From Meloidogyne chitwoodi (lineage: Eukaryota; Nematoda; Chromadorea; Rhabditida; Meloidogynidae): DNA of 64,000 nucleotides. The first letter of the stretch is position 1. Each line of letters starts with the position of its first letter. Both the position numbers and the translations under genes were made by a program. The notes under the pieces were generated by a model that saw only the letters and a list, made by a program, of their open reading frames with translations, made no database searches and was not told the DNA's origin. The stretch spans positions 62,001-126,000 of the forward strand of contig JACZZP010000002.1 in NCBI GenBank assembly GCA_015183035.1, in the 5' to 3' direction. Below are positions 50,231 through 62,460 of the stretch, in pieces.

Positions 50231-53200
50231 ATGACAACAACAACAGAAGTAGAAGAAATTAATAATAATTATAATTATATAGACAGCGGTATTGGTGGAA
50301 GCGGGGGATCATCTTCTGGGGAACAAAGATCTTCTCCAACTACTGAAACAATTAAAAATTTTTCTGAATTAATTTCTCCAAAATTAAATTTAAATAATAA
50401 TAATAATAAAACTTTAACATTTTCAACTTTTGGAGCAGCAGTTCCCCCTTTTTCCTCTTCCTCTTTTTCTTCTTCTTCTACAAATAATTCTGGAATGTTC
50501 GCCAATGTTGTTGGTTATGCTCGTTCTCGTCTTTTTAAAAATGCAAATGAAGGTCTATTAATGCCTGGAGAAAAGGTTAGTTTTTGTTTATACATTATTT
50601 GCGCCGAAACGTCTCCAATTGCTTTGCGTGAGCCAATTTTTCTTTTACTCTTATTAGGGTCGTTTCGGCGCCAACGTAAGTCAACTGTATTTAAAAAAAT
50701 ATTTTTATTTGTATTTTTCTCTTTCCTAAAGCATAAAAAAATACGCATAAAAAATGTAAAAAGTATGGGAAGAATAAAGGGAGATGATTATTATTTTTAT
50801 TATCAACTAAAAAATCAATAAAAAAATAACTACTTTTTTTTATTCAAAAAGCGATTAATTATTTTATTTATATTTTATTTATCTTTTTTAGAGAAGAAAA
50901 AATAAAATTTATTATAAAAAAAATCCCTTTGTTTATGAACAAAACAAATTTAACGGGCAATAAACTTTATTTTCTTTTTAATTTTTTTTATTTTGATTTT
51001 AAAAAGAAAGCTATATTTTAAAAATAGAGCTATAAATATGTTGAAAACTGTATAAAAATAAATCTTAATAAATTTTAAATTTTTTGAGATAATTAAAAAT
51101 TTAAAAGCGCAAGTGCACCTACTTAATTGATTTAAAAATTTAAATTAAATTTTAATTTTTAATTAAAATTTTATTTTTTGTATTATTTTATAGTTTAAAA
51201 CCTGTTCTATCTAATGATTAAAAATTTAAGTTTAAACTTTTTTTAGAAAAAAGTTATAAATTTTTAAATAATGTTATCTACTAGAGAACCCTCTCCCCTT
51301 TTTTTGAGTGAAAATAACTTTTTTTTAATTAAAAAAAATTTATTTTTTAATTTTTTAAGGACGAGCAGCAGTCTTCTTTTCATCATTCTTCGATTAATTT
51401 AACAAAACAAAAGTGCTTAAATCAACAACAAAATTGTCAAATTGCGCAAGCTACTCCCTTTAAAAAAGTTGAAGAAAAAAGCTTAACAAATGAAGAAAAA
51501 AATAATAAAATTTTTTTAAATAAAAATAACAACAATAAAAGCTGTCCTGTACAAAGAAAACAGTTTAGCTTATCTAGTAAATTACAAAACGAAGAAAATT
51601 TTTCACCATTTTCTTCACCTTTGAATTTTAAAGACAATTGGGGGCAGAAAAGTGGTTAGTGTTTTTTTCTATTTTTTTAATTAAAAATAGTTACAAAAAT
51701 AGATAAATTTATTTTTTTAAATATTTTCTTTAATATAACTCATTCTCTAATTTTTTAAGCATTTTTATTAAATTGGCCTTTAAAAGTGAGAGAGTACTAA
51801 ATTTTAAGAGAGACACTCTAACAGACAGACACAAAATCTAAAATTAAAAAATAAATTTTTTTTAAATAATTTTGAGTTGTTTGATTAAAAAATTTAATCA
51901 AAAAATTAAAATAGAATTTTCTTCTTCTATTGGCTCTCGTGAAAGTGTACAACTAATTGAAAATTCTTCAAGAACTAATAGCTGTCTGAGTGGTGATTAT
52001 TGTAAATCCACAAAAGATAATAATAAAAAAGAGGAAGAACATTGGCAATTATTTGCTGTTTCTTTACATAAAGTAAGTTTTATTTTTTTTAAAGTTTATT
52101 TTAATTTATTCTAATAAAAAGGCATATTTTAGTTATAAGGGTGGGGGTTACTGCAAAGCTTATAACTTTTGATTTAATGGAGATAAAATTTTGATTTATA
52201 TATCAAATGAAAGAGGAGATTCTGAGCTATAAAATAGTTGAAAAGTAAAATTTTAGAAAAATATTTCAAAGAGTTATGAATTTTACAACAAGTTAAGTTG
52301 GATGTTTTTAACACTAACGATTTTTACCCAATAACTTTTCGAAAAATAAAGATAAAATTTTGATTTAATTATTAAAATAAAGAGAAAATTCTGAACTATC
52401 AAATAGCTAAAATTAAAATTTTTAAAAATTTTATTTGACAAAGTTATGAATTTTAGAACAACAGGTTTAGTAATAATTTGGGTATTTTAAATATTTTATT
52501 TATTTTTTAAATTAATTTTTGTGAATTTTATTTTACTAAAAATAGTAAAATAAAATTTAATCTATTTAACCAATTTATTTTTTTAATGTGAAAGCATTCC
52601 TATAATAAATATATATTTAATTTTATCCATCTAACAGATCATTAATTATTTTTATAGCTTTTTCTGAATTTAAAATACCTTTTAATTTTATTTATTTAAT
52701 CCCTCAGAATATTCCAAATAATTTTTACTTTATTTTTCTGATTTCTCTCTCTACATATTATTTTATCTCTCAAAACAAAGTTTTCCGAGACAACTGCTCT
52801 TGTTTGTGTCCCCCTTGTTTTTAAAAAGACACAAACATTTTCCGGAAGAATAAAAAAAGAGAGAAAGATATGATTTTTTAAGTTTACAAACTTAAGTATT
52901 TTATTTTCTCTCTCTCTCTTAATCAAATGGTCACTCTCTTAAAAAGAAAAACACAAATCGATCTCTCGTTAAAACCACTTGTACGTTTAGGGTCATTTCG
53001 GCGCTGTTTTTTATTTTCTGGGGAGTGCTCGGCATTTGCGCCTAATCGACCCCTATTTTTTAATTTAAACTGCTTTTTCTACTAATATAGTAGAATGAAT
53101 GACCAATTTTCTTTTTGTCCAATGCTTACTCATATCTTCAAATATTTATTTTATTTTTTTCTTTAAGATTGTCTCGGTTTTAGAATAATTAGGCCAACAA

Positions 53201-56200
53201 TTGTCTCTCTTTTCAGTTTTGTTTTGACTGTTGATCTAATCAGAGACTTTTTATTAAAAATATATTTTTATTGGTTTATTGTTGCTTTTTGTCTCTAATT
53301 TATAAAATTAAAAATTGATGTTTTTAAATTCTTTTTTTTTTTAATTAAAAAAAAATTAAGAAATTAAAGCGTTATTACTTCAGTTTAAAAAATCATAACT
53401 TTTTGATTTTTTAACGAATTTGTTTGATTTTTTAAATATTTTATAGCCCAGAATCTCCTCTTTAATATGATATATAAACAAAAATTATATCTCTACTTTG
53501 AAAAAAGTTATAACCAAAAATCGCTGAATCGCGCACCCTCTGACTTGACTTACTTTAAAATTCATAACTTTTTCTTAGGTTTAAACTAATAATTGAATTT
53601 TTAACTATTTTATAGCCCAGAATCTCCTCTTTAATTTGATATATAAATAAAAATTATATCTTTCTTCAATAAAAAGTTATTGGTCAAAAATTATGAACAA
53701 TTAGATTTTTTATCTAATTTTTTAGGCAAATCAATCAGGTTTTGGTATTGCCATTTCTGGTTCTAATAATAACAAAAATCAACAACAATCAAGTGGTATT
53801 TTCATAAGTGACGTAATTTCAAACGGCCCAGCTTTTGGGCTTTTACAAATTGGTGATAAAATAACTTCTTGTAACGGTTACCCTTTGGAACACGCTAATT
53901 ATTCTAGTGCTATTGCTGTAATGAAAGAAGCACAACAATTAAATATGGTAAAACAGAGGAAAGAAATTAAAAAAAAATTTTTTTTTTAAGATTGTAAAAC
54001 GTCGTGTTCCCGTTCCTTTTGTTGAATTTGAACAACGCACACTTAAATTTACTTTAAGCAAATCTCGAAAAAAGGATGATTTTGGCATTGTTTTGGGCTG
54101 TAAATTTTATATAAAGGAAATATTAAATCCGAAATTGGCTGAGAAAGAGCCTGGACTTAAAGTTGGTTTTTTTGAGGGGAATTTTACAGTTTAATCTCGT
54201 TATAAGTACACCCTAAGGGAGGGTGTCACTATAAACGGAGACTTGCTTTCCCTTAAATTTATTTTTTTTAATTTTCTAGGAAGGTGACTCTGTCCTTCGC
54301 ATTAACGGTCAAAACCTCGATGGTGTCTCTCTCGAAGAAGCTACAAGACTTTTACAACGTTCAAGAGAAAAACTATCTTTAGTTGTTCAAAGAGATGTTA
54401 GGCGTAGTTCAAATGGGGGTTGTGCTAATAATAGATGGCCTAGTCAAACAACGGTTTTTTTAATAAAAAATTATTTTTAAATTATATTTTTAAAGGTTTA
54501 TGAAAGACTGGGAAGTGTTCAGGCAACTCCTCGTCATTCACCCACTCCAGCACATTATGGCTTTCCTTCCCCACAGCAACAACAGCAACAAAATATTATT
54601 GTTGAAGGGCAATATATGAGTCAAAGTGGAATTGGAAGGAAAGGATCAAATGGAACTGCTGATTATTCTCCTGCTAGTGGATATAAAAGGTTTTATTAAA
54701 TTAATTAAAAAATTATTAAAAATGTTTTTTTAAAAAAGATATTCTGATCCAATGAGTTCTTCTCTTCGTACAGACTTTTATCAACACAACAACAATAATA
54801 ATAATAATGTTTATTCGTATCCCTCACAACAAGGAGGAATTTATTCTTCTACCCCTCAAAAACAACAACTACAACAAACAACATTTGTTTTGCAAAATAA
54901 TGGTAAACCAATACCTACAGCATTAAATGAAACTATAGAAACAAATCAACAAAAACAAAACAATAATAATTATATTTGTCAGGTATATAGTTGCAAGTAT
55001 TTTTATAGGTTTATAGTAAATAGAGAAATTATAATAGTATTTTTGTTTTGTAAACTTAATAAACTTGAATTTATTTTTGTATATGTATTTTAAACTTAAT
55101 TAGATTTTTTATTTTTTTATTTTTGAAACTTGTTTTTGCATGTATTTTTAAAACTTGTTTTTATGTGTTTTTGTTTTTTAAACTTGTTTTGTGTATTTTT
55201 TTAAACTTGTTTTTGTATATTTTTCTATTTTTAGTCTTCACCATACTTACAACATAATCAACATTCTTCATTACAAAATCCATCTCCACATCCACAACAT
55301 CGTTTTTTAAATATTAATAATAATTCTGTGCCTTCAATACTACAAACACGTGCACAATCACTTACTCCATCATCTGTTCAATCCCTTCCTGTTGTTGGAG
55401 GAGGAACTTTAAATAATATAATAAATAATAATTCTCTTCAAAGACCAAATTTTACCCCACCTATTGAACAAAATAATAATAATCAACAACAATTAATTGC
55501 CCAGCAACAAATATGTTCCAATAGATATGGAAATTCTAGACAAATTAATAATTCTATTATTAATCCTCTAATAAAACAACAACAACAACAACAAACACCT
55601 ATTATTAAAACAATTTCTTTTCAAAAAGGTCCTTCTGGGTTAGGAATTAGAGTTATTGGAGGAAATCAAGTCGGAATTTTTGTTAGTGCTGTTCAAGAAC
55701 AATCACATGCAGACCAGCATGGAATACGGTTGAACACTTAAAATATATTATTTTTAATTTTTTTAGTGTTGGGGACAGGATTCATGCAGTTAATGGTGTT
55801 AGCATTGCTGGCCTAACTCGTGAAGAATCTTTCGATGTTCTTCTTTCTTTGGGTGAAGAGCAAATAAGCTTAGCTGTTGAACATGCACCAGAAGAGTTTG
55901 CACAAGTAAAAGCAGGGAAATTTGGAGACAGTTTTTATGTAAGAAGCCATTTTGCATACAATCGCAGTACTTCAAGAGGAGCTTCACAACCAGGCAATCA
56001 ACAACCTATAGAACTTTCTATTAGAGCGGGTGATATTTTTCACGTTACTGATACACTATTTGGAGGATCTTTGGGTTATTGGCAGGCTACTAAGGTAAAT
56101 TTTATTTGATATTCTCTCCACACTATGAATGTTCTCTCCACACTATGAATGTTCCCTCCACGTTATAAAAGTTAAATTATTTCTAGATCTACAGTGCCGA

Positions 56201-57762
56201 ACAGCAAAATTCCTCATCATCTTCAGAATCTACAGCTTCCTGCACACCAGCTACTACAAATACAGGCATAATTCCTCATTCAAAAGCGGCAGAACAACTT
56301 TTAAGAATATATCGACAAACTAATAATAATATAAATAACAACAATTTAACAGATCAAGGAAGCAATGGAGGAACATTAGGTCGCTCACTTTTTAGGAAAA
56401 AGGTAAACATTTAATCCTAGTTTTTAAATTTATTTTCTTACGAATATAGCTTTCTTTATCCTCACGTAAATTATTTGGTGGAGGTGGCAGCAATGGTACA
56501 ACAGCAACAACAATAGAAAATCTTGATGAAGTATTAAGTGGAGCAGGTAGCGTTACAAACAGCTTTTCTGAGATTATTCCACCTGCATATGAACGTGTTG
56601 CACTGAAACGACCAGCTTTTCATCGTCCAATCGTTCTTTATGGACCATTGGCAGATGTTGCGCGACAAATGTTGTTGAGTCAATCTTCAATGCGTTTTGG
56701 TTTGTGATAGAGAAAATATAATCAAAAATTTCTGGAAAAGTCAATACTTTTCAGGAAAATACAACTTTATTGCAAAACACGATTACTTTGAAATGAAAAT
56801 ACAATTTTCTATGAATACTAAATAAACTGTTTAAAAATAAAAACAAAACTTTCCGGAAAACAAAATATAAAATACACATTATTTAAGATTGTGTTTTTCA
56901 TGAAATATTAATGTTTAATTTCCGGAAAACTTAAAATATTTTTTAAAGGTGCTTCTTTACCCTCAACCTCGTCCATCACTTCAGGTACAGGAGTAGATCC
57001 TCTTGTTTCTTCCCTTTCTGTTTCTCCCACTCCAGAACGTGGTGGTTCTTCAAATATTTTGGGAGGCATTCGTCTTTGTGCTGTTGATGCAGTAATGGCT
57101 TCACAAAAACATTGTGTTCTCTGTGTCAATCCTTCTTCTGTTGAACGTCTCCAATTGGCACAATATGCTCCAATTGTTGTATTAATTGATGTTGAGTCAA
57201 AAACAAGAGTGAGAGAATTGCGTGCCAAAGCTGGGGCAACGACTCAATCAGCGCGTAAATTAGTTGAACAGTCTCAAAAATTAAAACGTCAATATTCACA
57301 TTTGCTAACTGCTACACTTGATGCTACAAAAGAGGATCAGTGGTTTGAGGCTCTCAGAGCATTAATATTTCATTTACAGGTTAATTTATAATAAAATTAA
57401 AATAAATTGAAATGTTTAAAAAGGAACGTCGTGTTTGGATGCCAGAATTTCAATTGGAACAGCCACTTGATGAAATGCTACTTCTTCCAATGCATCCGCC
57501 TGGTGATACACCTACTAGTGATGGAGATAAAAGTAAATTTTAAAAAATTAAAAAAAAATTTTGGAAAAATTAAAAAAAAGGTGACTATGGAACATTTGAT
57601 CCCCAACAACCATCTTTAATTATTAATGGTTCTTATTATAAAACAAATTGTTCAGGAAATGAATCAAGAAATTCACCCTTTCCCCAATCGCAACCACTTG
57701 TCCTTCATAATATTAAACAGGCTAATAATGAAATTAATAATTCTATTAATTTAAGGCAATAA
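50231..57762 (+). CDS. zoo-1: ZO-1/TJP-type MAGUK scaffold (3 PDZ, SH3, GUK)
   Basis: Cytoplasmic scaffold at cell junctions linking membrane proteins to actin. Some 14 exons encode about 1,200 residues. An Asn/Ser-rich N-terminal region of about 270 residues (50231 to 52072) leads to PDZ1 ([23 protein letters not shown]). PDZ2 ([38 protein letters not shown]) and a long Gln/Asn-rich linker follow, then PDZ3 ([22 protein letters not shown]), SH3 ([48 protein letters not shown]) and a GUK-like domain ([62 protein letters not shown]). As in all ZO proteins the GUK lacks a working P-loop. No ZU5 domain is visible before the stop at 57760-57762. The order and motifs make the ZO-1 assignment firm. 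Confidence 0.92.
52140..52445. repeat. Dispersed repeat block, two copies, forward
   Basis: In the large ZO-1 intron. Two half-units, each with a TAACTTTTGATTTAATGGAG- or CAATAACTTTTCGAAAAATA-like start and the core AGAGGAGATTCTGAGCTATA (52212-52231) or its diverged form (52381-52405), closing with AAAGTTATGAATTTTA. The same family recurs at 53380, 60890 and 61800. Confidence 0.75.
53380..53705. repeat. Dispersed repeat block, two copies, reverse
   Basis: Same ZO-1 intron, opposite orientation to the 52140 block: TATAGCCCAGAATCTCCTCT at about 53444-53463 and 53611-53630, each flanked by AAAAGTTAT and ATCATAACTTTTTG-like words. Together with the forward block this makes an inverted pair about 1.2 kb apart. 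Confidence 0.75.
56105..56172 (+). repeat. 20-bp tandem repeat in ZO-1 intron
   Basis: CTCTCCACACTATGAATGTT occurs twice in direct succession, followed by a third, diverged unit (CCCTCCACGTTATAAAAGTT). It fills most of a short intron after the SH3-coding exon. Confidence 0.8.
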
Positions 57763-57967
57763 ATAATTTAATTTTATTTAAATATATTTCCCAATTAATT
57801 TAATAATATTTTTTGATAAAAAATAAAATTGTTTGCCCATTATTTAATCAAAATTATCCCTTTTTGTTCTTTTATATTTTTTAATCCCATTATTTTTTGT
57901 TTTTCATTATTTTTTGTTTTTGTGATTATTGCCTTTCTTTTTTTGCTTCTCATTTTGATCATCCAAT

Positions 57968-58843
57968 TTACTCTACTATATCTGGGTTTTCTGTTGTTGT
58001 TGTATTTGCAGGTTCCTCTTGTCCATCTAGATATTTTTGTTTTGGTTGTTTTGTTGCTTTTGGTTCTCCATCGAGGTATTTGTTATGTGGAGGTTTATCT
58101 GAAGCAACTTGTCCTTGTGGCTGTTCTGTAGTTGCAGGTTGCTCTTGTCCAACTGGATATTTGTTTTTTGGTGGTTTTGTTGCTTTTGGTTCTCCATCGA
58201 GGTATTTGTTATGTGGAGGTTTATCTGAAGCAACTTGTCCTTGTGGCTGTTCTGTAGTTATAGGTTTCTCTTGTCCAACTGGATATTTATTTTTTGGTTG
58301 TTCTTGCTTGTGCTTCTTGTTACATCCTTTTTTGGGGTTCTCCTTCACCTCAGAGTCATTCTTCTTGCTAAAGTAACGATTACACACACGACCACAATTT
58401 CTTGAAGTACATGCATCTGGAATCATTGCATTTCTGCTGTCTGAAGAAGATGCAGCTTTTGCAATAGCTTCACAGCAAGCTTTAACTTTTTGGTTTTTGT
58501 TTAGTTCGTCGTCTCTACAAAAATCGGGAAGAGCTGGACGTACATCATCCATTGAGACTGTGGTTGATTCTTCTGAAATTTAAATTTATAGATAGTTTAG
58601 TAGAAAATAGTTAAAATTGTAAAACATTAGTTATTTCAGAATATTACAAATTTACAATCAGAAATATCAAGGAATTCTGATATTTACAAATTGTAAAAAC
58701 TACAAATTGTAAAATTACAAATTCTGAAAATTACAAATTCTGAAAATTTACAAATTCTGATTTTTATCCCTTAATTTCTCACCTTGAGCTAATGTAATTG
58801 TAATTGCTATTAAGCCGATGATTGTAGCAAGTAAGAATTTCAT
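57968..58843 (-). CDS. Secreted Cys-domain protein with KYLDG/KYPVGQ repeats
   Basis: Not a recognised family. Exon 1: MKFLLATIIGLIAITITLAQ, a clear signal peptide. Exon 2: a compact Cys domain (PDFCRDDELNKNQKVKACCEAIAKAA...IPDACTSRNCGRVCNRYFSKK), a basic linker (KKGCNKKHKQEQ), then a Pro/Lys/Gln-rich tail. The tail has a 42-residue repeat, two full copies plus a partial one: KNKYPVGQE.P.TTEQPQG, then QVASDKPPHNKYLDGEPKAT. Total about 215 residues, stop at 57968. The next minus-strand gene (59455-60285) shares the FC...CC...C..CGRVC.R cysteine pattern but has a different repeat region, so the two are paralogues. The role may be cuticular, glandular or effector; this cannot be decided from sequence. 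Confidence 0.85.
58650..58766. repeat. ACAAATTCTGAAAATT short tandem repeat in intron
   Basis: About five or six copies of ACAAATTCTGAAAATT or ACAAATTGTAAAA, period 15-17, inside the intron of the secreted gene at 57968. The word also occurs near 27070. Confidence 0.75.
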
Positions 58844-59454
58844 TATTATTAAAATTTAATTAAATATTTAATGTTTTTGAATATTAGATTGTTTCTGATT
58901 TTCCCTTCTCTCTTAGAGCCTTATAAAGCCTTTTAAAACTTTATTTAAGCTGTTTATACATCTATTATAAAATGCGTAAAACCCCTCTAAAAGAGATTTG
59001 ATTCAAAAATTTAATTTTAAAATTATATTATAAAAATATTTTTAAGCAGTTTTACAAACAAAAAAAAGGCAAAATTTTCACGTGTAAAACTTTATTTAAT
59101 TTTTAAATAAAAAATTAAATAAAAAAATAATCTTTAAAAAAAACGTGGATTATATGTAAATGCTATATCTAAAATCAAATTTTCTATTTTTGAAACTTTT
59201 TGAAAATGTTTATTAAATTTAATCAATTAATTTTATAATAAACCTGTTGGGTATTTTTAGCTTTTAAATATTGTATTAATTGGATGAAAAAATTTAAATA
59301 AAATTTAACAGTAATTTATTTCAATTTAAAAAAAAAAAATAATTATTCTCTTTATATTTCGTAAAATCACAAATATTTTAAAATTGCTTCAATTTTATTT
59401 TTAAAGCTTCTTTTCTTTATTTTTAATCAACATTTTTTTCCTTAAAAAAATGTT
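58844..59454. other. Spacer between the two CGRVC genes
   Basis: AT-rich, about 610 bp, no gene seen. It should hold the promoter of the 57968 gene and the 3' UTR of the 59455 gene. Confidence 0.5.
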
Positions 59455-60285
59455 TTATTCTAAATTTTTTCTATTTTTTACCTGATTCGAACTAATCAAC
59501 AAATGAGGTTTTTGGGTATTATTCACATTTGGTAGAGGTTTTTTTGTTGTTAAATAATTAATACCTCTTTGACACACACGTCCACAAGTAAGGCATTGAT
59601 TAGGTAATCCATTTTTATGACTTAATTCTGTTAAAATAAATTATTTTAAGCTTTTTTTTTTGAGCAAACCTCCATTTGCTTCACGAATAAGTTTTGTTGG
59701 GTATCGAATATTATTTTTATTAAGAGCATAACAACACTCATAAACTTTTTTTATTTTAAAAAAGTTTGTACAAAATTGAGGAAGTTTATCTAAAGGCAAC
59801 AAAATATATTCAACATATGTTGGTGTTGCTGTTTGTTTTGTTGGAGGTTTTGTAATATTGCAAAGTTTGGTTAGAGGTTGTTGTTTTTGTAATGGATTAG
59901 TGTTTTTCATAGTTGTCTGAGTGTTGTATGATTTGTTTGGATGTTCGTTCGGATGTTTTTGTAAAGAGTTTGTTTGTTTACCATACATTAATGTTTTTTG
60001 AGTGTTATATGATTTGTTTGGATGCTCATTTGGATGTTCGTTCGGATGTTTTTGTAAAGAGTTTGTTTGTTTACCATACATTAATGTTGTTTGAGTGTTA
60101 TATGATTTGTTTGGATGTTCGTTTGGATGTTTTTGTAAAGAGTTTGTTTGTTGTTGGATGTTTTCTACACCTAGTATATGTTTGGGAACTAAAAACATTT
60201 CTTTAAACATTTAAAACTTACCTGCAACATTGCAAATCACAACAACTAAAAAATGAATTAATAAAAAATTAGCAAATAAGTTCAT
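59455..60285 (-). CDS. Secreted protein, His/Asn/Gln repeats plus CC...CGRVC motif
   Basis: Not a recognised family. Exon 1: MNLFANFLLIHFLVVVICNVA, a signal peptide, followed by a 33-nt intron. Exon 2: three repeats of about 31 residues (TNSLQKHPNEHPN, sometimes an extra EHPN, then KSYNTQTTLMYGKQ), a Thr/Pro/Gln linker, and then LPQFCTNFFKIKKVYECCYALNKNNIRYPTKLI. Exon 3: ELSHKNGLPNQCLTCGRVCQRGINY and a polar end, stop at 59455. The Cys spacing FC...CC...C..CGRVC.R matches the adjacent gene at 57968, but here the repeats come before the Cys domain rather than after. About 250 residues. The end could change if the GT at NQ|GTAAAA is used as a donor. Confidence 0.8.
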
Positions 60286-60889
60286 TTTTTATTTCAATTT
60301 TGAATTTTGTTTTGAGTTTTGGTTGCATTTTTAAAGGCCAAATTTTTAGCCAAAAACAAGATAAGTTTAAATCACTGTTTAAACAAAATGAATTATCAAA
60401 GAGAATATTATTAAATCCAAAATATTAAATTTAGAAAATTATAAACTAAAAATTAGCTTAGCAAATATTTTTTTATATTATTTATTTGCAAATATTTAAA
60501 AAAATTCAAAACACAATTTTACCTTTAATTAATTCGAGTAAATTTTAAGTACATTTTACATATTTACTAATATTTTTTTCCATTATTTTTACTATAATTT
60601 TTATTAAATTGTATAAAATTCAATTTTCTAATAATTTAAAGATAAGACCAATTTTTAAAAGAAAAAAGATAAAATTTAACAGTCCTATGATTATTTAACG
60701 ATTTTTTATGGAAATCACATACTCTCCTTCACGCAACCTTCCAAAAAATGGTTACCATACAATTTTAGTCTTTTATTGATTTTAGTGAGAAAAATGAGAA
60801 GACCAGTTTTTATTAATAAAAACCCTTTTTTATTTGTAAAATCGCCAGAGTAAAAATTGTGACTAAATTGTTTTAAAAAATCACAACAT

Positions 60890-61015
60890 TTAATAGACTT
60901 AATCTAAAAATTTGATTTTTTTAGTATTTTATAGCCCAGAATCTCCTCTATCTTTTAAAATTTAAATCAAATTTATATCTTCATTTATTCAAAAGTTATC
61001 GAATAAAAACTACAA
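60890..61015. repeat. Dispersed repeat block, one copy, reverse
   Basis: Core TATAGCCCAGAATCTCCTCT at about 60930-60949, flanked by AAATTTATATCTTC and TTCAAAAGTTATCG-like words; same family as the two ZO-1 intron blocks and the PEX14 intron block. Confidence 0.75.
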
Positions 61016-61057
61016 AAATTTAGGCCTTTTCTTCTCTTAAATTTAAATAAACTTGAA

Positions 61058-61145
61058 CAAGTTTTAAAAAAATACAAAAACAAAGTTTATTTAAAATACA
61101 AAAACAAAGTTTATATTTAAAATACAAAAACAAAGTTTATTTAAA
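61058..61145 (+). repeat. AAATACAAAAACAAAGTTTA tandem repeat abutting PEX14 ATG
   Basis: Three copies of a roughly 26-bp unit ending TTTAAA; the last runs directly into the PEX14 start codon, so the repeat forms the immediate 5' leader. Confidence 0.85.
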
Positions 61146-62460
61146 ATGAACAACAAAACATTAAAAGAAGCAGAAACATCAAACAATTTAACAAAACGAG
61201 AAGATTTGGTTATTGCAGCAAAACAATTTATAAATAATCCACGTGTAAGGCATACCCCAATTGAAGAACAAAAAGCTTTTTTACGTAAAAAGGGATTAAC
61301 TGATGATGAAATTAATGAAGCTATGAAAGAAAGGAATGGCCAAGAGGTAAAAAAAGCATTTTTATTATTAAAATAATTTTTTTTGATTTTTTAGCAAGGA
61401 ATTTCATTTAATGGGCAAGCATCTCAAAAACCTGTTAATAATACTAAACCAGTAATTTAAATTAATTTAAATTTTTATTCTAATTTTTTTTACAGATTTT
61501 AGAATGGGCAAAAGCTATAATACTTGTTGGTTCAACAAGTTTTATTGTTTACCGTTTTGTTCGTTTTTGGGTGCTTCCAAAATTGTTGGGTTTACCCAAT
61601 CCTGAAGAAGAAAAAATAACAAAAATTGAAGAACAAATTGTTTCTATTACTGAAACAAATAAAGCAATTGTTGAAAGTGTTAAACAAACAATTGGAACAA
61701 TTTGTGAACAAAATGAACAAATTAATAGATCATTATTAATTATACAAGGGCAAACGAGAAATAATAACAATTTTAATGATAAAGGTAATTTAAATTAAAG
61801 ATATAGATTAAAAAAATATGTCAAAAGATAGAGGAGATTCTGGGCTATAAAATGAGATAAAAACAAAAATTTTAAGTTTATGCTTCAAAAAGTTGTGAAT
61901 TTTTAAGTGAATTACTCAGAAAATAGAGGTTAAGGCTTACATCTAGTTTTAGGCCTATAACTTTCGAATAAAATAAGATATAAATCTAAAAAATATTCAA
62001 TAGATAGAGGAGATTCTGGGCTATAAAATAAGACAAAAATAAATTTTCTATCTCAACTTTTAATAATGTTATGAATTTTAAAGTGGAGAAGATTCATGCT
62101 TTTTCAAACGAGAAAATCCTCTTCTTTTTTTTTTTTGTCTTAATTTTTAAAATTTTTTTAAATTTAATTTTTATAAATTTTCCAGTTTTCTCACCAGATT
62201 CAAATCGTTTGCTCTCAGAAATTGGAATTATCAAGTCTTTATTACTCAATCAAAACCAATTTCCACCAATCCCTCAACATTCATTAATTTCCTCTTCAAT
62301 GCTTTTACCAAGTCAAAATGGATTGAATAATGTAAAAACATTAACGGGAAATAAAAAGGGAATTTGTGAAAATGGAGGAGAAAATTTGAGTATTAATGAA
62401 GATGCTCAAGATGATGAAGAATATCAAGACTTGGACAAAAGTAGTGGTTCTCAAGTGTAG
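61146..62460 (+). CDS. prx-14: Peroxin-14 (PEX14), peroxisomal import docking protein
   Basis: Peroxisomal membrane protein that docks the import receptor PEX5. The N-terminal domain is diagnostic: REDLVIAAKQFINNPRVRHTPIEEQKAFLRKKGLTDDEINEAM, the helical domain binding WxxxF motifs. After a short linker comes a hydrophobic segment (ILEWAKAIILVGSTSFIVYRFVRFWVLPKLLG) that anchors it in the membrane. A coiled-coil-like stretch follows (EEEKITKIEEQIVSITETNKAIVESVKQTIGTICEQNEQI), then a polar acidic tail (NEDAQDDEEYQDLDKSSGSQV). Four exons, about 260 residues. The third intron carries two copies of the dispersed repeat. The start was chosen at the ATG directly before the conserved domain. Confidence 0.92.
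61800..62070. repeat. Dispersed repeat block in PEX14 intron, two copies, forward
   Basis: Cores AGAGGAGATTCTGGGCTATA at about 61830-61849 and 62006-62025, each preceded by AAAATATG or AAATATTCAATAGAT and followed by AAAAGTTGTGAATTTT- or AATGTTATGAATTTTA-like closings. These are the best-preserved copies in the window. Confidence 0.8.

Larger units (their letters stand above)
60286..61145. other. Divergent intergenic region upstream of PEX14
   Basis: AT-rich spacer between the minus-strand secreted gene and plus-strand PEX14. It contains one copy of the dispersed repeat (60890-61015) and a short tandem repeat up to the ATG, both listed separately. Confidence 0.55.

Noticed and set aside
57829..58376. 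Plus-strand frames of 100-159 codons
   Set aside because: Antisense to the repeats of the minus-strand secreted gene, which has a signal peptide, intron and stop in the right places.
59913..60206. Plus-strand frame with repeated CYMICLD words
   Set aside because: Antisense to the HPNEHPN repeat of the minus-strand gene.
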